Of a DNA stretch of 53,424 bases, positions 29,414 through 39,146 are shown one piece after another. The position numbers were made by a program, and so were the translations under genes. Below the pieces are notes generated by a model. It saw nothing but the letters and a program-made list of their open reading frames with translations, did not search any database and was not told the DNA's origin. Source of the stretch: JALORV01 sp044225415 (GTDB lineage: Bacteria; Pseudomonadota; Gammaproteobacteria; Burkholderiales; Burkholderiaceae_F). Numbering within the stretch: position 1 is the first letter of the stretch; each line of letters opens with the position of its first letter. Location of the stretch: assembly GCA_044225415.1 (NCBI GenBank), contig JBGAIO010000005.1, positions 1 through 53,424 of the forward strand. The letters are read 5' to 3'.

Positions 29414-31227
29414 TCACGCCGAAAACTGCAGCGCCGCCAGCCTTCCATACAGCCCGCCCCGCGACATCAGCTCCGCGTGCGTGCCGGCATCGACCACGCG
29501 GCCCTGATCGATGACGAAGATCCGGTCGACGCGCTGTACCGTGGCCAGCCGATGCGCGATCACGACGGTCGTGCGTCCGCGCATCGCCGTCTGCAGTGCA
29601 AGCTGCACCGCCCGCTCGCTTTCCGCATCGAGCGCGGAAGTCGCTTCGTCGAGCAGCAGCAGCGGTGCGTCCTTCAGGATGGCGCGCGCGATCGCCAGCC
29701 GCTGCCGCTGTCCACCCGACAGCCGCAGTCCGCGTTCGCCGACCTCGGTCGCATAGCCCTCGGGCAGCGCGCTCACGAAGTCGTCGACATGCGCCGCCCG
29801 CGCGGCGGCGATGACCTCGTCGTCGGTCGCCCCCGGGCGTCCGTATCGGATGTTCTCGATCACCGGCCCCGAGAAGATCACCGCCTCCTGCGGCACGACG
29901 GCAATGCGCGCGCGCAGGGCATGCAGGTCGAGCGCGGCAACGGGCACGCCGTCGATCGCCAGCGTGCCGCCGGTGACGTCGTAGAACCGCTGCAGGAGCT
30001 GGAACACCGTGCTCTTGCCGGCGCCCGAGGGCCCGACCAGTGCGACGGTCTGGCCGGCTTCGACCGCGAGCGAGAAATCGGCCAGCACCGCGTGCTGCGG
30101 CCGCGACGGATAGTGAAAGTGCACGCGGTCGAAGTTCACCGCGACGCCGCCGGCGGCCGCACATGCCGGCAGCGTCCGCGGTCGCGACGGCGAGGTGATC
30201 GGCGAACGCGCGCCAAGCAGTTCCATCAGCCGCTCGGTGGCACCCGATGCGCGCAGCAGTTCGCCCCACACTTCGGCCAGCACCGCCACGCTGCTCGCGA
30301 CGACCATGATGTACAGCGCTGTCTGGCTGAGCTGGCCCGCCGTGATCTCGCCGGCCATCACCGACTTCACGCCGCCGTACAGGCCGTAGAGCAGCGACGC
30401 GAACACGCCGATGATCAGGAAGGCGGTGAGCATCGCGCGGGTGCCCGTGCGGCGGATCGACGTTGCGAAGGCGCTCTCGTTGGCGTCGTGGAAGCGCTGC
30501 GTCTCGGCCTCTTCCTGCGTGTAGCTCTGCACCACCGGTACCGCGTTCAGCACCTCGCCCGCGATCGCGCTGGAGTCGGCGATGCGGTCCTGGCTGGCGC
30601 GCGAGAGCCGCCGCACGCGTCCGCCGATCAGCATCGCCGGCGCCACCACCAGCACGATGATGCCGAGCACCGTCAGCATCAGCCTCGGGCTGGTGGCCAC
30701 CAGCATCGCGATGCCGCCGACGAAGAGCACCGCGTTGCGCAGTCCCATCGAGATGCTGGAACCCACCGCGTTCTGGATGACGGTCGTGTCGGTGGTCAGC
30801 CGCGACAGCACTTCGCCCGTCTTCAACGTCTCGAAGAACTGCGGACTCTGCCGCAGCACGTGCGCGTATACCGCCTGGCGCAGGTCGGCGGTGACGCGCT
30901 CGCCGATCCACGTGACCATGTAGAAGCGCGCCGCGCTGAACACGCCGAGCGCGACCGTCACCGCGAAGAGCACCCCGAAGTGGCTGCGGATCGCGACCAG
31001 CTTCTCGCCGATGTCGCCGCCGCTGCCCGCGGCCGGTGTGAGCCCCTGGTCGACCAGCACACGCACCGCGTAAGGCAGCGCCAGCGTTGCGGACGCCGCC
31101 AGCACGAGAAACAGCAGCGCAACGGCGATCTGCCGTCGATAAGGAGAGACGAAGGGCAGCAGCGCGCGCAGCAGCGTCGCAGCTTGCGTCGCGCAGGCGC
31201 CGGCGCGGTCGCCGTGTCGGTCGTCAC
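29414..31227 (-). CDS. MsbA-type ABC exporter (fused TM and ATPase domains), one frameshift near the N-terminus
   Basis: About 604 residues once joined. The main frame (31105-29414) holds the six-helix exporter domain and a full ATPase domain: Walker A VGPSGAGKSTVF, Q-loop VPQEAVIF, signature LRLSGGQRQR, Walker B LLLDEATSALD, and the H-loop IAHRL. This frame has no start codon in its natural place; ATG at 31105 would cut TM1. The first residues (GTG at 31227, TTDTATAPAPARRK) are in another frame and join by a single-base shift near 31170-31185. Full-length homologues of this style handle lipids or drugs; the substrate is unknown. It starts 7 bp after the MAPEG gene and precedes MlaE, so it belongs to a lipid-centred operon. 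Confidence 0.85.
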
Positions 31228-31234
31228 CGCCGGC

Positions 31235-31642
31235 TCACCACAGTGGCGACGTGAGCAGGCCCCAGGTCGCGACCGCCATCAAAGCAGCCCACGCCGCCAT
31301 GCTGATCCCGAACGGCGCGCCGCGCGCGCGCGGATTGCCCGCATAGGCGACCGCGTACCACGCGCGCGCCACCACCCATACCGCGCCGATCACTGCTGCC
31401 ACGCGCGGGCTGAAGTAGATCGCCGCCAGCCACAGCGCCGGCAGGAACAGGATGAAGTTCTCGAGCGTGTTCATGTGGATGCGGAAGGCGCGATCGAAAC
31501 CTTCGGCGACACCGGTGGTCGCCGGCGCCGGGACGCGATGCCGCACCCGCATGCGGCCGACGTACACGACGCAGCCGAAAACCAGCAGGAGCGCTGCCAG
31601 CGTGACCAGCGCGGGCCAGTGAAAGGTGGTTCCCATTGTCAT
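31235..31642 (-). CDS. MAPEG-family membrane protein
   Basis: 135 residues, four TM helices. The signature FRIHMNTLENFILFLPALWLA matches the MAPEG family (membrane-associated proteins in eicosanoid and glutathione metabolism), whose eukaryotic members are glutathione transferases or peroxidases. RMRVRHRV and ARAWYAVAYAGNPRARG are also typical. Bacterial members are mostly uncharacterised. Start ATG at 31642, with 31636 in frame as an alternative. Only 7 bp separate it from the GTG of the ABC exporter, so the two are probably one transcript. Confidence 0.87.
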   Translation of the reverse strand: MTMGTTFHWPALVTLAALLLVFGCVVYVGRMRVRHRVPAPATTGVAEGFDRAFRIHMNTLENFILFLPALWLAAIYFSPRVAAVIGAVWVVARAWYAVAYAGNPRARGAPFGISMAAWAALMAVATWGLLTSPLW

Positions 31643-31698
31643 TCCCGTCGATGCTGTTGGGGCGGGCGCATGTTAGCGGTCCGCGGTGCACCCTGCCG

Positions 31699-32803
31699 CT
31701 ACAGCCGCAGTGGTGCGACGACGCCGGTGATCTCCAGGTAGCCGCGGCCGACGCGGCGATCGCTCTCGAGCAGTTCGCTGGCGCCCTCCCAGTAAACGGC
31801 GCCGGTGGTGGCGCGCGAATCGAGCTCCTGGTCGTTCATCAGCGGCCGCGTTTCGAAATGCCGCGATCCGACGCGGATGCGCTGCGCGACTGCATAGGTG
31901 GCGTTGGTGCGCGGCGAGCGCCACGTTGCGGCGGGCTCGAAGGCCACATCGTCACCGCCGTAGAGCGTCAACCGCCCTCCTGCATCGCGCAGCGAGGCGT
32001 AGGTGTGTATGGGTCTCGATCCCTGGCGCGGCCGGATCTGGAATGCGGTCAGCGCGGCGCCGTCGTCGAGGTTCATGCCGAGCCAGTCCCAGCCGGCGGC
32101 GCGGTCGTCGAGGATGCTGCTCGACCACTCGTGATCGAGCCACGCAGTGCCCGAGGCTTCGATCGTCGACGCGCCTTCGCGCCGCAGCGTCGCGCGCACC
32201 GCGAGCTGCGGCTGCGAGTAATAGAAGCTCGCCTGCCCGGACTGCGGCCCCTTCCGCGAATAGCCATCGCGGCCCTGCAGCAGCAGCGGCTGGCGCATGT
32301 CGGCGACGAAGTCCAGCTCGAAAGTGCGTGCCGGCAGCACGCATCGATAGCCGCCGGAGCGACCGGCCGCCGGGTCGCGCCACCTTCGCCAGCGGTCGAG
32401 CCGGATGTCGGTGTCCTCGAGCGAGGCTTCCACCAGCGTGCGGAACCCGCGCGCTGCACGCGCTCGTCGTGCAGCAGCGCACCGCGCGCCGGATCCGCAA
32501 TCGCCGCGTGCGCGATGATGATCGGGCGGCGCGAAGCGGCTTGTGCTGCCGTCGATGCCGGTGGCGACGCGAAAGAACGTCACCTGGAACCCCAGCGGGC
32601 GCGGGCGGCGCGTCCAGCCAGCCGGTCAGGTACCACCACTCGGTTCGGTAGTCGGGGTGCGCGCCGTGGTCGCGCGGGAAAATCAGCGGGCGCGGGACGA
32701 CCATCGCGAACGAGGATGGCGTCAGCTCCTGCCCTTTGCTCCGGCAAAAGGCAAGACCCGACCCCATCAGGGCGGCTGCCTGCAGCAGGTGCCGCCGCCG
32801 CAT
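31699..32803 (-). pseudogene. AttH-like / carotenoid 1,2-hydratase-type lipocalin, frameshifted
   Basis: Joined across frames this is about 365 residues. The start MRRRHLLQAAALMGSGLAFC is a Tat or lipoprotein-like signal, followed by the family opening FPRDHGAHPDYRTEWWYLTGWL. The frame breaks near 32605-32615 and again at about 32415-32525 (the skipped piece reads IIIAHAAIADPARGALLHDE). It continues to a C-terminal half with GTAWLDHEWSSSILDDRAAGWDWLGMNLDDG, the AttH/CrtC signature. AttH-like proteins are exported lipocalin-like partners of ABC transporters (attEFGH). That is exactly its context: its ATG overlaps the stop of the FtsX-type permease (ATGA). Codon quality is good throughout, so sequencing indels are as likely as real decay. 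Confidence 0.75.
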
Positions 32804-35328
32804 CACCAGTCCGCGCTCACCGCGCGCACCGCGTCCATCGAGACGGCGCGCCGGCCGGCGAGCAGTGCCGTGGCTGCGGCTGTCGCCAGCAGCGCGCCGA
32901 TCAGCACCGTGATCAGGCCGGTCGGCACCGCGAGCTCCATGCTCCAGTGGAACGACTGCGGGTTCACCACGAAGATGAGTACCAGCGCGACCACGAAACC
33001 CACCGCGAGCCCGCTCAGGATGCCCAGCAGCGTCACCAGCAGCCCCTCGAGCGCGAACTGCGCGAGGATCTGGCCGCGCGTCACGCCCAGGTGCCGCAGC
33101 ATGCCGAACTCGCGCGTGCGCGCCAGCGCCTGTGCGGAGAAGGTCGCGGCGATGCCCACCAGGCCGATGACGATCGCGGCGATCTCGATCAGATACGTGA
33201 CCGCGAAACTGCGGTCGAAGATCGACAGGCTCAGGGAGGCGCAGTTCGCCGACGTGATGAACTCGCCTGCGTGCCGCCTTCGAGGTGCCGCGCACCGCAT
33301 CGACGACATCGCTCGCGCGCGCCGGGCGCGAAGCCACGCGCGGCATCGGTGCGCGTGTCGCCGGTCATGCGCGCGTAGTCGTATCGCGGACAGCGATCGC
33401 GCCGCTTGTCGCGCGTAGTCGCGCCGACGCCGGCGACGCGAAAGCGCTGCGGCGTGCCCGCGAGCGGAATGCGCAGTTCGTCGCCCGCGCGCACGCCGCG
33501 CTGCTCGAGCGATTCGCTGATCATGCCGGCGGCGAATCGCCCGGCGCCCCGACTGCGCAGAACCGATCAATGGCAGGCAGGCGCCGCCGCATCCAGCGGG
33601 CGAACCAGCAGGGTCACCGGTGCGCGCTGAGCATCGAGCGATATGCGCGCAAAGCGCGAGAACTCCGCCCGCGCACCCCGGTCGCGTGCGCGATCGACGC
33701 ACGATGCGCTCCGAGAAATGCGCAGTGGTGGCCGACTCGCCGCGGCTGCCGGCGCGCAGATACAGGTCGGCGGGCAGGATCTGTCCGAGCCACACGTCGA
33801 GCGACTGTCGGAAGCTCGTCACCATCGTCGCCATCGCGACCATCAGGGCAAAGCTCGCCACGATGCCCGCCAGGCCGATGGCCGCGCCCGACGGCGCCTG
33901 CGCGAGCCGCGTCGTCGCACCGAACCACGGCGCGTGCGCGCATGGCGCGCGCGGCGGCCGATCCAGCCGAAGAGCCACGCGCGCCAGGCGCGGCTGCAGC
34001 GAGGATGACGCCGACCAGCAGCAGGCCGATGGCCAGGTAGCCGCCAGCGGCAGGCCGTTGACCGCCGGCAGCAGCGTGGCGGCCGCTCCGTGCAGAGCGT
34101 GAGGAGACCGATGATCCACGCGCGCCGCGCCTGGCGAGCATCGAGTTCCGCGCCGGCTTTCAGGGCAAGTGCCGGCGGCACGCGCGCCGCACGTGCCGGC
34201 ATCCAGCCGCCGGCGATGGCCGCCTGACGCCCAGCACGAAGAACGTCAGCGTCCACGCCGGATCGAAGCGCAATGCCGCGCGTGTGCCGGCGAACATGCC
34301 GCTGCCGAGGTCGCCGCCCAGGTACGACAGCGCGAGGGCGGCGAGCGCGCCGCCGAGTACCAGGCCCACGACGCTGCCCAGCGCGCCGATCAGCGCGGCC
34401 TCCCACACCAGCAGTCGCTGCAGTTCACGCGGCGTCACGCCTGCCACGCGCAGGAAGGCGAGCTCGGTGCGTCGCGCGACCACCGCCTGCGCCTGCAGCG
34501 AGTACACGAGGAATGCGCCGGTGAACAGTGCCACCAGGGCCAGCACGTTCAGGTTGACGCGATAGGCGCGCGACACGTTGGACACGCGCTGCGCGGTCTC
34601 GTCGGGCGTAGCAATCGTCACGCCCGCGGGCAGCAGCGCCGCGATGCGCTCGCGCGCGGCCGCGGCCGACGCGTTGCGCACGAGCCGGACATCGATGCGC
34701 TGCAGCCGACCGGACTGCGCAAATGCCTGCTGCGCGGCGGCGATGTCCATCACGCCGAGTTCCTCGCCCGCGCGGGCACCGGGCAGCGTGCCCACGATCG
34801 GCATGTGCACCGTGCCTGCGCCCGACTGCACTGTGAGCAAGCCGCCCGGCGCGACGCCGAGGCGCTGCAGGGCCGCCGGCGACAGGTACAGCCCGTCACC
34901 GAGCAGTGCGTAGCGCGCGTCACCGGCAACGGCCGGTTTGCCGAGCAGCGCAGGCGCCAGTGCGACGGCCCGCAGCGGGTCGATGCCCAGGATGCGCAGC
35001 GTCGCGTTGCCGCGCGCATCGCGCTTCAGGCCCGGCACCGGTGCTTCGATCTCCACACCGGGCTGGCGGTCTCCACGTCGGGCAACATGGCGATGCGCGC
35101 ATAGATCGCTTCATCGAATGCCTGCCGTCCACCATTCACCGTGAAGTCGGATTGGCCCAGCACGTGACGCACCGCGCCGGCGAACTCGTCGAGCGCAGAC
35201 GCGTTGATCAGGTTCACCGCGTAGCCCAGCGCCACGCCCGCGGCGATGGCGATGATCTGCACGATGGCGCGCAGCGGATGCTGGCGCGCGTAGCCGCCGG
35301 AGCCGTGCAGCAGCAGCCAGCGGATCAT
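32803..35328 (-). pseudogene. FtsX-like ABC transporter permease (AttF/AttG type), multiple frameshifts
   Basis: About 840 residues if repaired, the size of the large permease with two FtsX modules. The start MIRWLLLHGSGGYARQHPLRAIVQIIAIAAGVALGYAVNLIN is intact. Segment 35056-34170 covers the first periplasmic domain and FtsX module (VNLNVLALVALFTGAFLVYSLQAQAVVARRTELAFLRVAGVTPREL). The last part (33240-32803) covers the final FtsX module (EIAAIVIGLVGIAATFSAQALARTREFGMLRHLGVTRGQIL). Between about 34.2 and 33.25 kb, coding passes through all three frames at least five times. It is coupled at both ends: start overlaps the ATPase stop, stop overlaps the lipocalin start. The role is presumably export or release of a lipid or lipoprotein. 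Confidence 0.75.
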
Positions 35329-35988
35329 CGTCGCGGTGCCTGTTCGACGAGGCGGCCGTGCGTCAGCCGCAGCACGCGATCCGCACGCGCCGCAGCCGCC
35401 TGCGAGTGCGTGACCAGCACGCCCGCTGCACCGCGGCTGCGCACGGCGTCCGCCAGCAGGTCGAGGACGACCTCGGTCAGTCGGGGTCGAGGTTGCCGGT
35501 AGGCTCGTCGGCGAGCACCAGCGCGGGCCGATGCACCAGCGCGCGCGCCACCGCTACGCGTTGCAGTTCGCCGCCGGAAAGTTCCATCGGCATGCCGGCC
35601 TCGCGGCCTGCCAGTCCCACCGCACCCAGCAGTTCGATCGCGCGGGCGGATCTGCGCTCGGGGTCCTCGCCGAGCAACGCCAGCGGCAGTTCGACGTTTT
35701 GCAGCACCGTCAGGTGCGGCAGTATGTGAAAGGCCTGGAACACGAAGCCCAGCTTCGCGCGCCGGGTCAGCGTGCGATCGGTGTCCGACAGCGCGGCCAC
35801 GTCGATACCGTCGATGCGCACGTGACCCGCGTCCGGCCGATCGAGGCCCGCGATCAGATTGAGCAGCGTCGACTTGCCCGAACCGGATTCGCCGACGATC
35901 GCGACGTACTCGCCGGCTGCGACGTCTGCAGCGCGTCCAGCACCGCGCGGTCGCGGAAACGCTTCGACAGTGCGACCACGCTCAGCAT
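35325..35988 (-). pseudogene. ABC transporter ATP-binding protein (LolD/AttE type), two frameshifts
   Basis: About 221 residues if repaired. The ATG at 35988 gives MLSVVALSKRFRDRAVLDAL, then a base is lost near 35930. The next frame gives AAGEYVAIVGESGSGKSTLLN (Walker A) and runs through LGFVFQAFHILPHLTVLQNVELPL, signature ELSGGELQRVAVARAL and Walker B LVLADEPTGNLD. A second shift near 35478 restores TEVVLDLLADAVRSRGAAGVLVTHSQAAAARADRV to the stop at 35325, which overlaps the permease start. The GTSL-like EFxLPHLTVLxNVELPL pattern marks the LolD/MacB/AttE branch. With the next two genes it makes a complete AttEFGH-like exporter. Confidence 0.78.
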
Positions 35989-36071
35989 GAATCGATTCTA
36001 CGGGCGGCGCGACGATGATTGCGGTGTCGACGAGCCGCTAACATGCGCTGGCCTTTCCGACCGGACTGACC

Positions 36072-37311
36072 TTGAACGATTCGCACAATCCCGCCGGCGC
36101 AGCCGCCGTCCTCTCGACGGCGTGCGCGCGGCCGCCGCGCGCCTGGCCGGCAACATCGAGACGACGCCGTGCGTGTGCACTCGCGCACGCTGTCGCAGAT
36201 CACCGGCGCAGAGGTCTACCTCAAGTTCGAGAACCTGCAGTTCACCGCGTCGTTCAAGGAGCGCGGCGCGTTGAACAAGCTGGCGCTGCTTACGCCGGAG
36301 CAGCGCGCCAGCGGCGTGATCGCGGTGTCGGCGGGCAATCACGCGCAGGGCGTGGCTTATCACGCGCAGCGCCTGGGCATTCCAGCGGTCATCGTCATGC
36401 CGCGCTTCACGCCGACGGTGAAGATCGAACGCACGCGCGGCTTCGGCGCGGAGATCGTGCTCACCGGCGACACCTTCGACGATGCGCGCCAGCAGGCCGG
36501 CGTCATCGCCGCCGAGCGCGGCCTGACGATGGTGCATCCCTACGACGACCTCGACGTCATCGCCGGGCAGGGCACGGTCGCACTCGAGATGCTGGCCGAG
36601 CAGCCGCAGCTCGACTGCCTGTGCGTGGCCATCGGCGGCGGCGGGCTGATCTCCGGCATCGCAGTGGCGGCGCGCGCGCTGAAGCCGGACATCACGCTGA
36701 TCGGGGTGCAGACCGAGCAGTTTCCGTCGATGTACGCGGCTTTCCGCGGTGTGCAGATGCCCACGGCCAACGCCACGCTGGCCGAAGGCATCGCGGTCAA
36801 GCATCCCGGCGAGCTCACCGCGCCGATCGTCAAGCGGCTGGTCGACGACGTCGTGCTGGTTTCCGAAGGCGACATCGAGCAGGCGATCGTCATGCTGCTC
36901 GAAATCGAGAAGACCGTCGTCGAAGGCGCGGGCGCGACCGGTCTGGCGGCGCTGCTGAAGCACCGCGAACGCTTCGCCGGCCGCAAGGTGGGACTGATCC
37001 TGTGCGGCGGCAACATCGATCCGATGGTGCTGGCCGACATCATCGAACGCGGCATGGTGCGCGCCGGGCGACTGGCGCGCATCCGGGTGCACACGCGCGA
37101 CGTGCCGGGCGAACTGGCCCGCGCAGCCACGCTGATCGGCCAGGCCGGCGCGAACGTCGAGGAAGTGGCGCACCAGCGCGCTTTCACCACGCTGCCGGTG
37201 CAGAACGCCGAACTGGAGTTCGTGCTGCAGACACGCGGTCCCGAGCACATCGAGGACGTGCTGCGCGTGCTGCGCGCGGCGGGTCTGTACGCCAACACGC
37301 ATCCGTACTGA
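36072..37311 (+). CDS. ilvA: Threonine ammonia-lyase (threonine dehydratase) with ACT domain, N-terminus frameshifted
   Basis: The long intact frame (36169-37311, 380 residues) carries the PLP lysine in TASFKERGALNKL (AAG at 36256), the SAGNHAQGVAYHA loop, GGGGLISG phosphate cup and a C-terminal ACT domain (RIRVHTRDVPGELARAATLIGQAG). The natural N-terminus starts at a TTG at 36072 (NDSHNPAGAAAVL) and continues as DGVRAAAARLAGNIETTPC after a shift near 36113, returning to the main frame after another near 36170. Length after repair (about 410) suits the short, single-ACT threonine ammonia-lyases, which make 2-oxobutanoate and ammonia from threonine; serine is often a side substrate. Divergent from the Att-type transporter. 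ilvA rather than tdcB is a guess based on the ACT domain. Confidence 0.85.
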
Positions 37312-37474
37312 CGCAGGCCTGACGTAGACCCGACCCGCGCTGCGCATGACGCGCGATCGGGGGAGGGTGGCTCGTCCACACGCGGCCGATCCGCTTGCGC
37401 CAGATCAGACGGCGGCCCGCGTCGCGCGGTTACCTTGTCTCTCCGAACATCGAGAACAACAGGGAGGCGGCCGC

Positions 37475-37999
37475 ATGGCAGACCCAGACCGTATTCCCGG
37501 ATTCGCAAACGTGGCGGCAGCCGCTGTGGCGGACGCCAGTGCCCGCGTGCGCAAGACCACGGCACGACTGCGGCGTGCGCTGGACTGGAACACGAAGCTG
37601 CATCCCGACATGCAGCCGCGCATCGTCATCGATCGCCGTCGCGGCGATCGGCTGCTCCTGCCGACACCGTTGCTGGTTGCCTCCGAACTGCTGGCCGTGC
37701 CGGCCGGACGTACGCTGACCATGTCGCAGCTGCGCGGGCGGCTGGCGCTGCGTCACGATGCCGACCGTACCTGTCCGCTGATGACAGGCATGTTCGCCAA
37801 GATCGTGGCCGGCGCGGTGGCCGACGACATCGAGCATCACCGCAGCGAACGCTGGCCGATCTGGCGGCTGGTCAGCGACGATGGCCGCATCAATCCCGAC
37901 TGGCCGCTCGACGCGCTGTATCGTGCGACGCGTCTCCGCGCCGAGGGCGTGAAGATCGGCCGCAAGGGCGGCCAGTGGCAGGTGCTGACGCCCGGCTAG
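37475..37999 (+). CDS. Conserved hypothetical protein, 174 aa
   Basis: Starts at the ATG at 37475 with a strong AGGGAGG site. Soluble, basic, no signal or TM segment. Features: an N-terminal helical part, then GDRLLLPTPLLVASELLAVPAGRTLTMSQLRGRLALRHDADRTCPLMTGMFAKIVAGAVAD, ending in a short basic strand region (GVKIGRKGGQWQVLTPG). The block R-TLT-LR-LA----D-TCP--T--F recalls small proteins with an alkyltransferase-like (MGMT/ATL) winged-helix fold that lack the PCHR active site, but that is only an impression. It stands 56 bp ahead of egtD on the same strand and could be cotranscribed with it. Function unknown. Confidence 0.75.
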   Translation: MADPDRIPGFANVAAAAVADASARVRKTTARLRRALDWNTKLHPDMQPRIVIDRRRGDRLLLPTPLLVASELLAVPAGRTLTMSQLRGRLALRHDADRTCPLMTGMFAKIVAGAVADDIEHHRSERWPIWRLVSDDGRINPDWPLDALYRATRLRAEGVKIGRKGGQWQVLTPG

Positions 38000-38054
38000 G
38001 CGAAGACGCCATTACGCTCCGGGTGCCGCGCACGCGGTTTGCTCGGAGGGCGCG

Positions 38055-39146
38055 ATGGCCGAAGCTGACAAGCCTTCTTTCTCGTTTCTGGACCTGCTGC
38101 CGCCCGCGTCGGATCCGGCAGTAGAGATCCGCGCAGGAATTCTTGCGCCGGAAGCCAGCATTTCACCGAAATTCTTCTATGATGCTCTCGGTTGCAAGCT
38201 GTTCGAGGCTATCTGTGAGCTGCCTGAGTACACCTTGCCGCGTGCGGAGGCTGCCATCCTGCGGCGCCACGCGCTCGCCATCGCCGACAAGGTCGGCCGC
38301 CGCGGCACGTTGATCGATCTCGGCGCGGGTAACTGCGCCAAGGCCGAACGCCTGTTCGCGACGCTGCAGCCGCGCCAGTACGTGGCGGTGGATATCGCGG
38401 CGGACTACCTCCACGTTCAACTCGAAGCGCTGGCGCGGCGGCACCCGGATATCGACATCGTCGGCCTGGCCAGCGATTTCAGCGACGGGCTGTCGTTGCC
38501 GCCGGGCATCGCGGATGCACGGTGCACCGTGTTCTACCCGGGCTCGTCCATCGGCAATTTCGGCACCGCCGAAGCGATCGGGCTGTTGCGAACACTCCAT
38601 CGGGCCTGCGCTGGCGACCATCTCGTGCTGGGTGCCGACCTGATACGCGCGCCGGCGGCCATGGTCGCGGCCTACGACGATGCGCTCGGCGTGACCGCAG
38701 CGTTCAACCTGAACGTGCTGTGCGTCGTGAATCGACTGGCCGGCACCGACTTCAATCCTGCCGACTGGCGCCACGTTGCGCTGTACAACGCTGCCGAACG
38801 ACGCATCGAGATGCACGTCGAGGCGCGCTGGCACGCGGTGGTGAAGTGGCCGACGGGCATGCGCGGATTCATGCCGGGCGAACGCATCCATACGGAGAAC
38901 TCGTACAAGTACACACCGGAGTCGCTGGCTGCGCTCCTGCGCGAAGCCGGGTTCGTGCAGATCGATACGCTGACCGACGACGCGCGGGAGTTCGCGGTGG
39001 CGGTGGCGCGCGAGAGGCGCCGGATCCCGTCAGCCGCGCGCGAGCCGTATCGTCGTGTACGCGTACGGGATAGTCCTGGCGGAACCAGTTGCGGAACGAA
39101 GGCCGTGCCAGGCGCGCGGCCGCGCGACGACGCCTTCAGCACGTAG
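38055..39146 (+). CDS. egtD: L-histidine N-alpha-methyltransferase (ergothioneine synthesis), 3' end disturbed
   Basis: 363 residues as read. GGAGG precedes the ATG. Family marks: the early FYDALGCKLFEAICELPEYTLPRAEAAIL block, SAM site LIDLGAGNCAKAERLF near 90, VFYPGSSIGNF near 165 and the C-terminal HTENSYKYTPESLAALLREAGF. EgtD trimethylates histidine to hercynine using SAM. Homologues end at about 320-330 residues, near 39030-39075, right after EFAVAVARE; here the frame runs about 40 residues further, antisense to the end of egtB, so a small indel near 39020 has probably removed the true stop. The partner gene egtB is convergent, with the two 3' ends touching or overlapping. Confidence 0.9.
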   Translation: MAEADKPSFSFLDLLPPASDPAVEIRAGILAPEASISPKFFYDALGCKLFEAICELPEYTLPRAEAAILRRHALAIADKVGRRGTLIDLGAGNCAKAERLFATLQPRQYVAVDIAADYLHVQLEALARRHPDIDIVGLASDFSDGLSLPPGIADARCTVFYPGSSIGNFGTAEAIGLLRTLHRACAGDHLVLGADLIRAPAAMVAAYDDALGVTAAFNLNVLCVVNRLAGTDFNPADWRHVALYNAAERRIEMHVEARWHAVVKWPTGMRGFMPGERIHTENSYKYTPESLAALLREAGFVQIDTLTDDAREFAVAVARERRRIPSAAREPYRRVRVRDSPGGTSCGTKAVPGARPRDDAFST

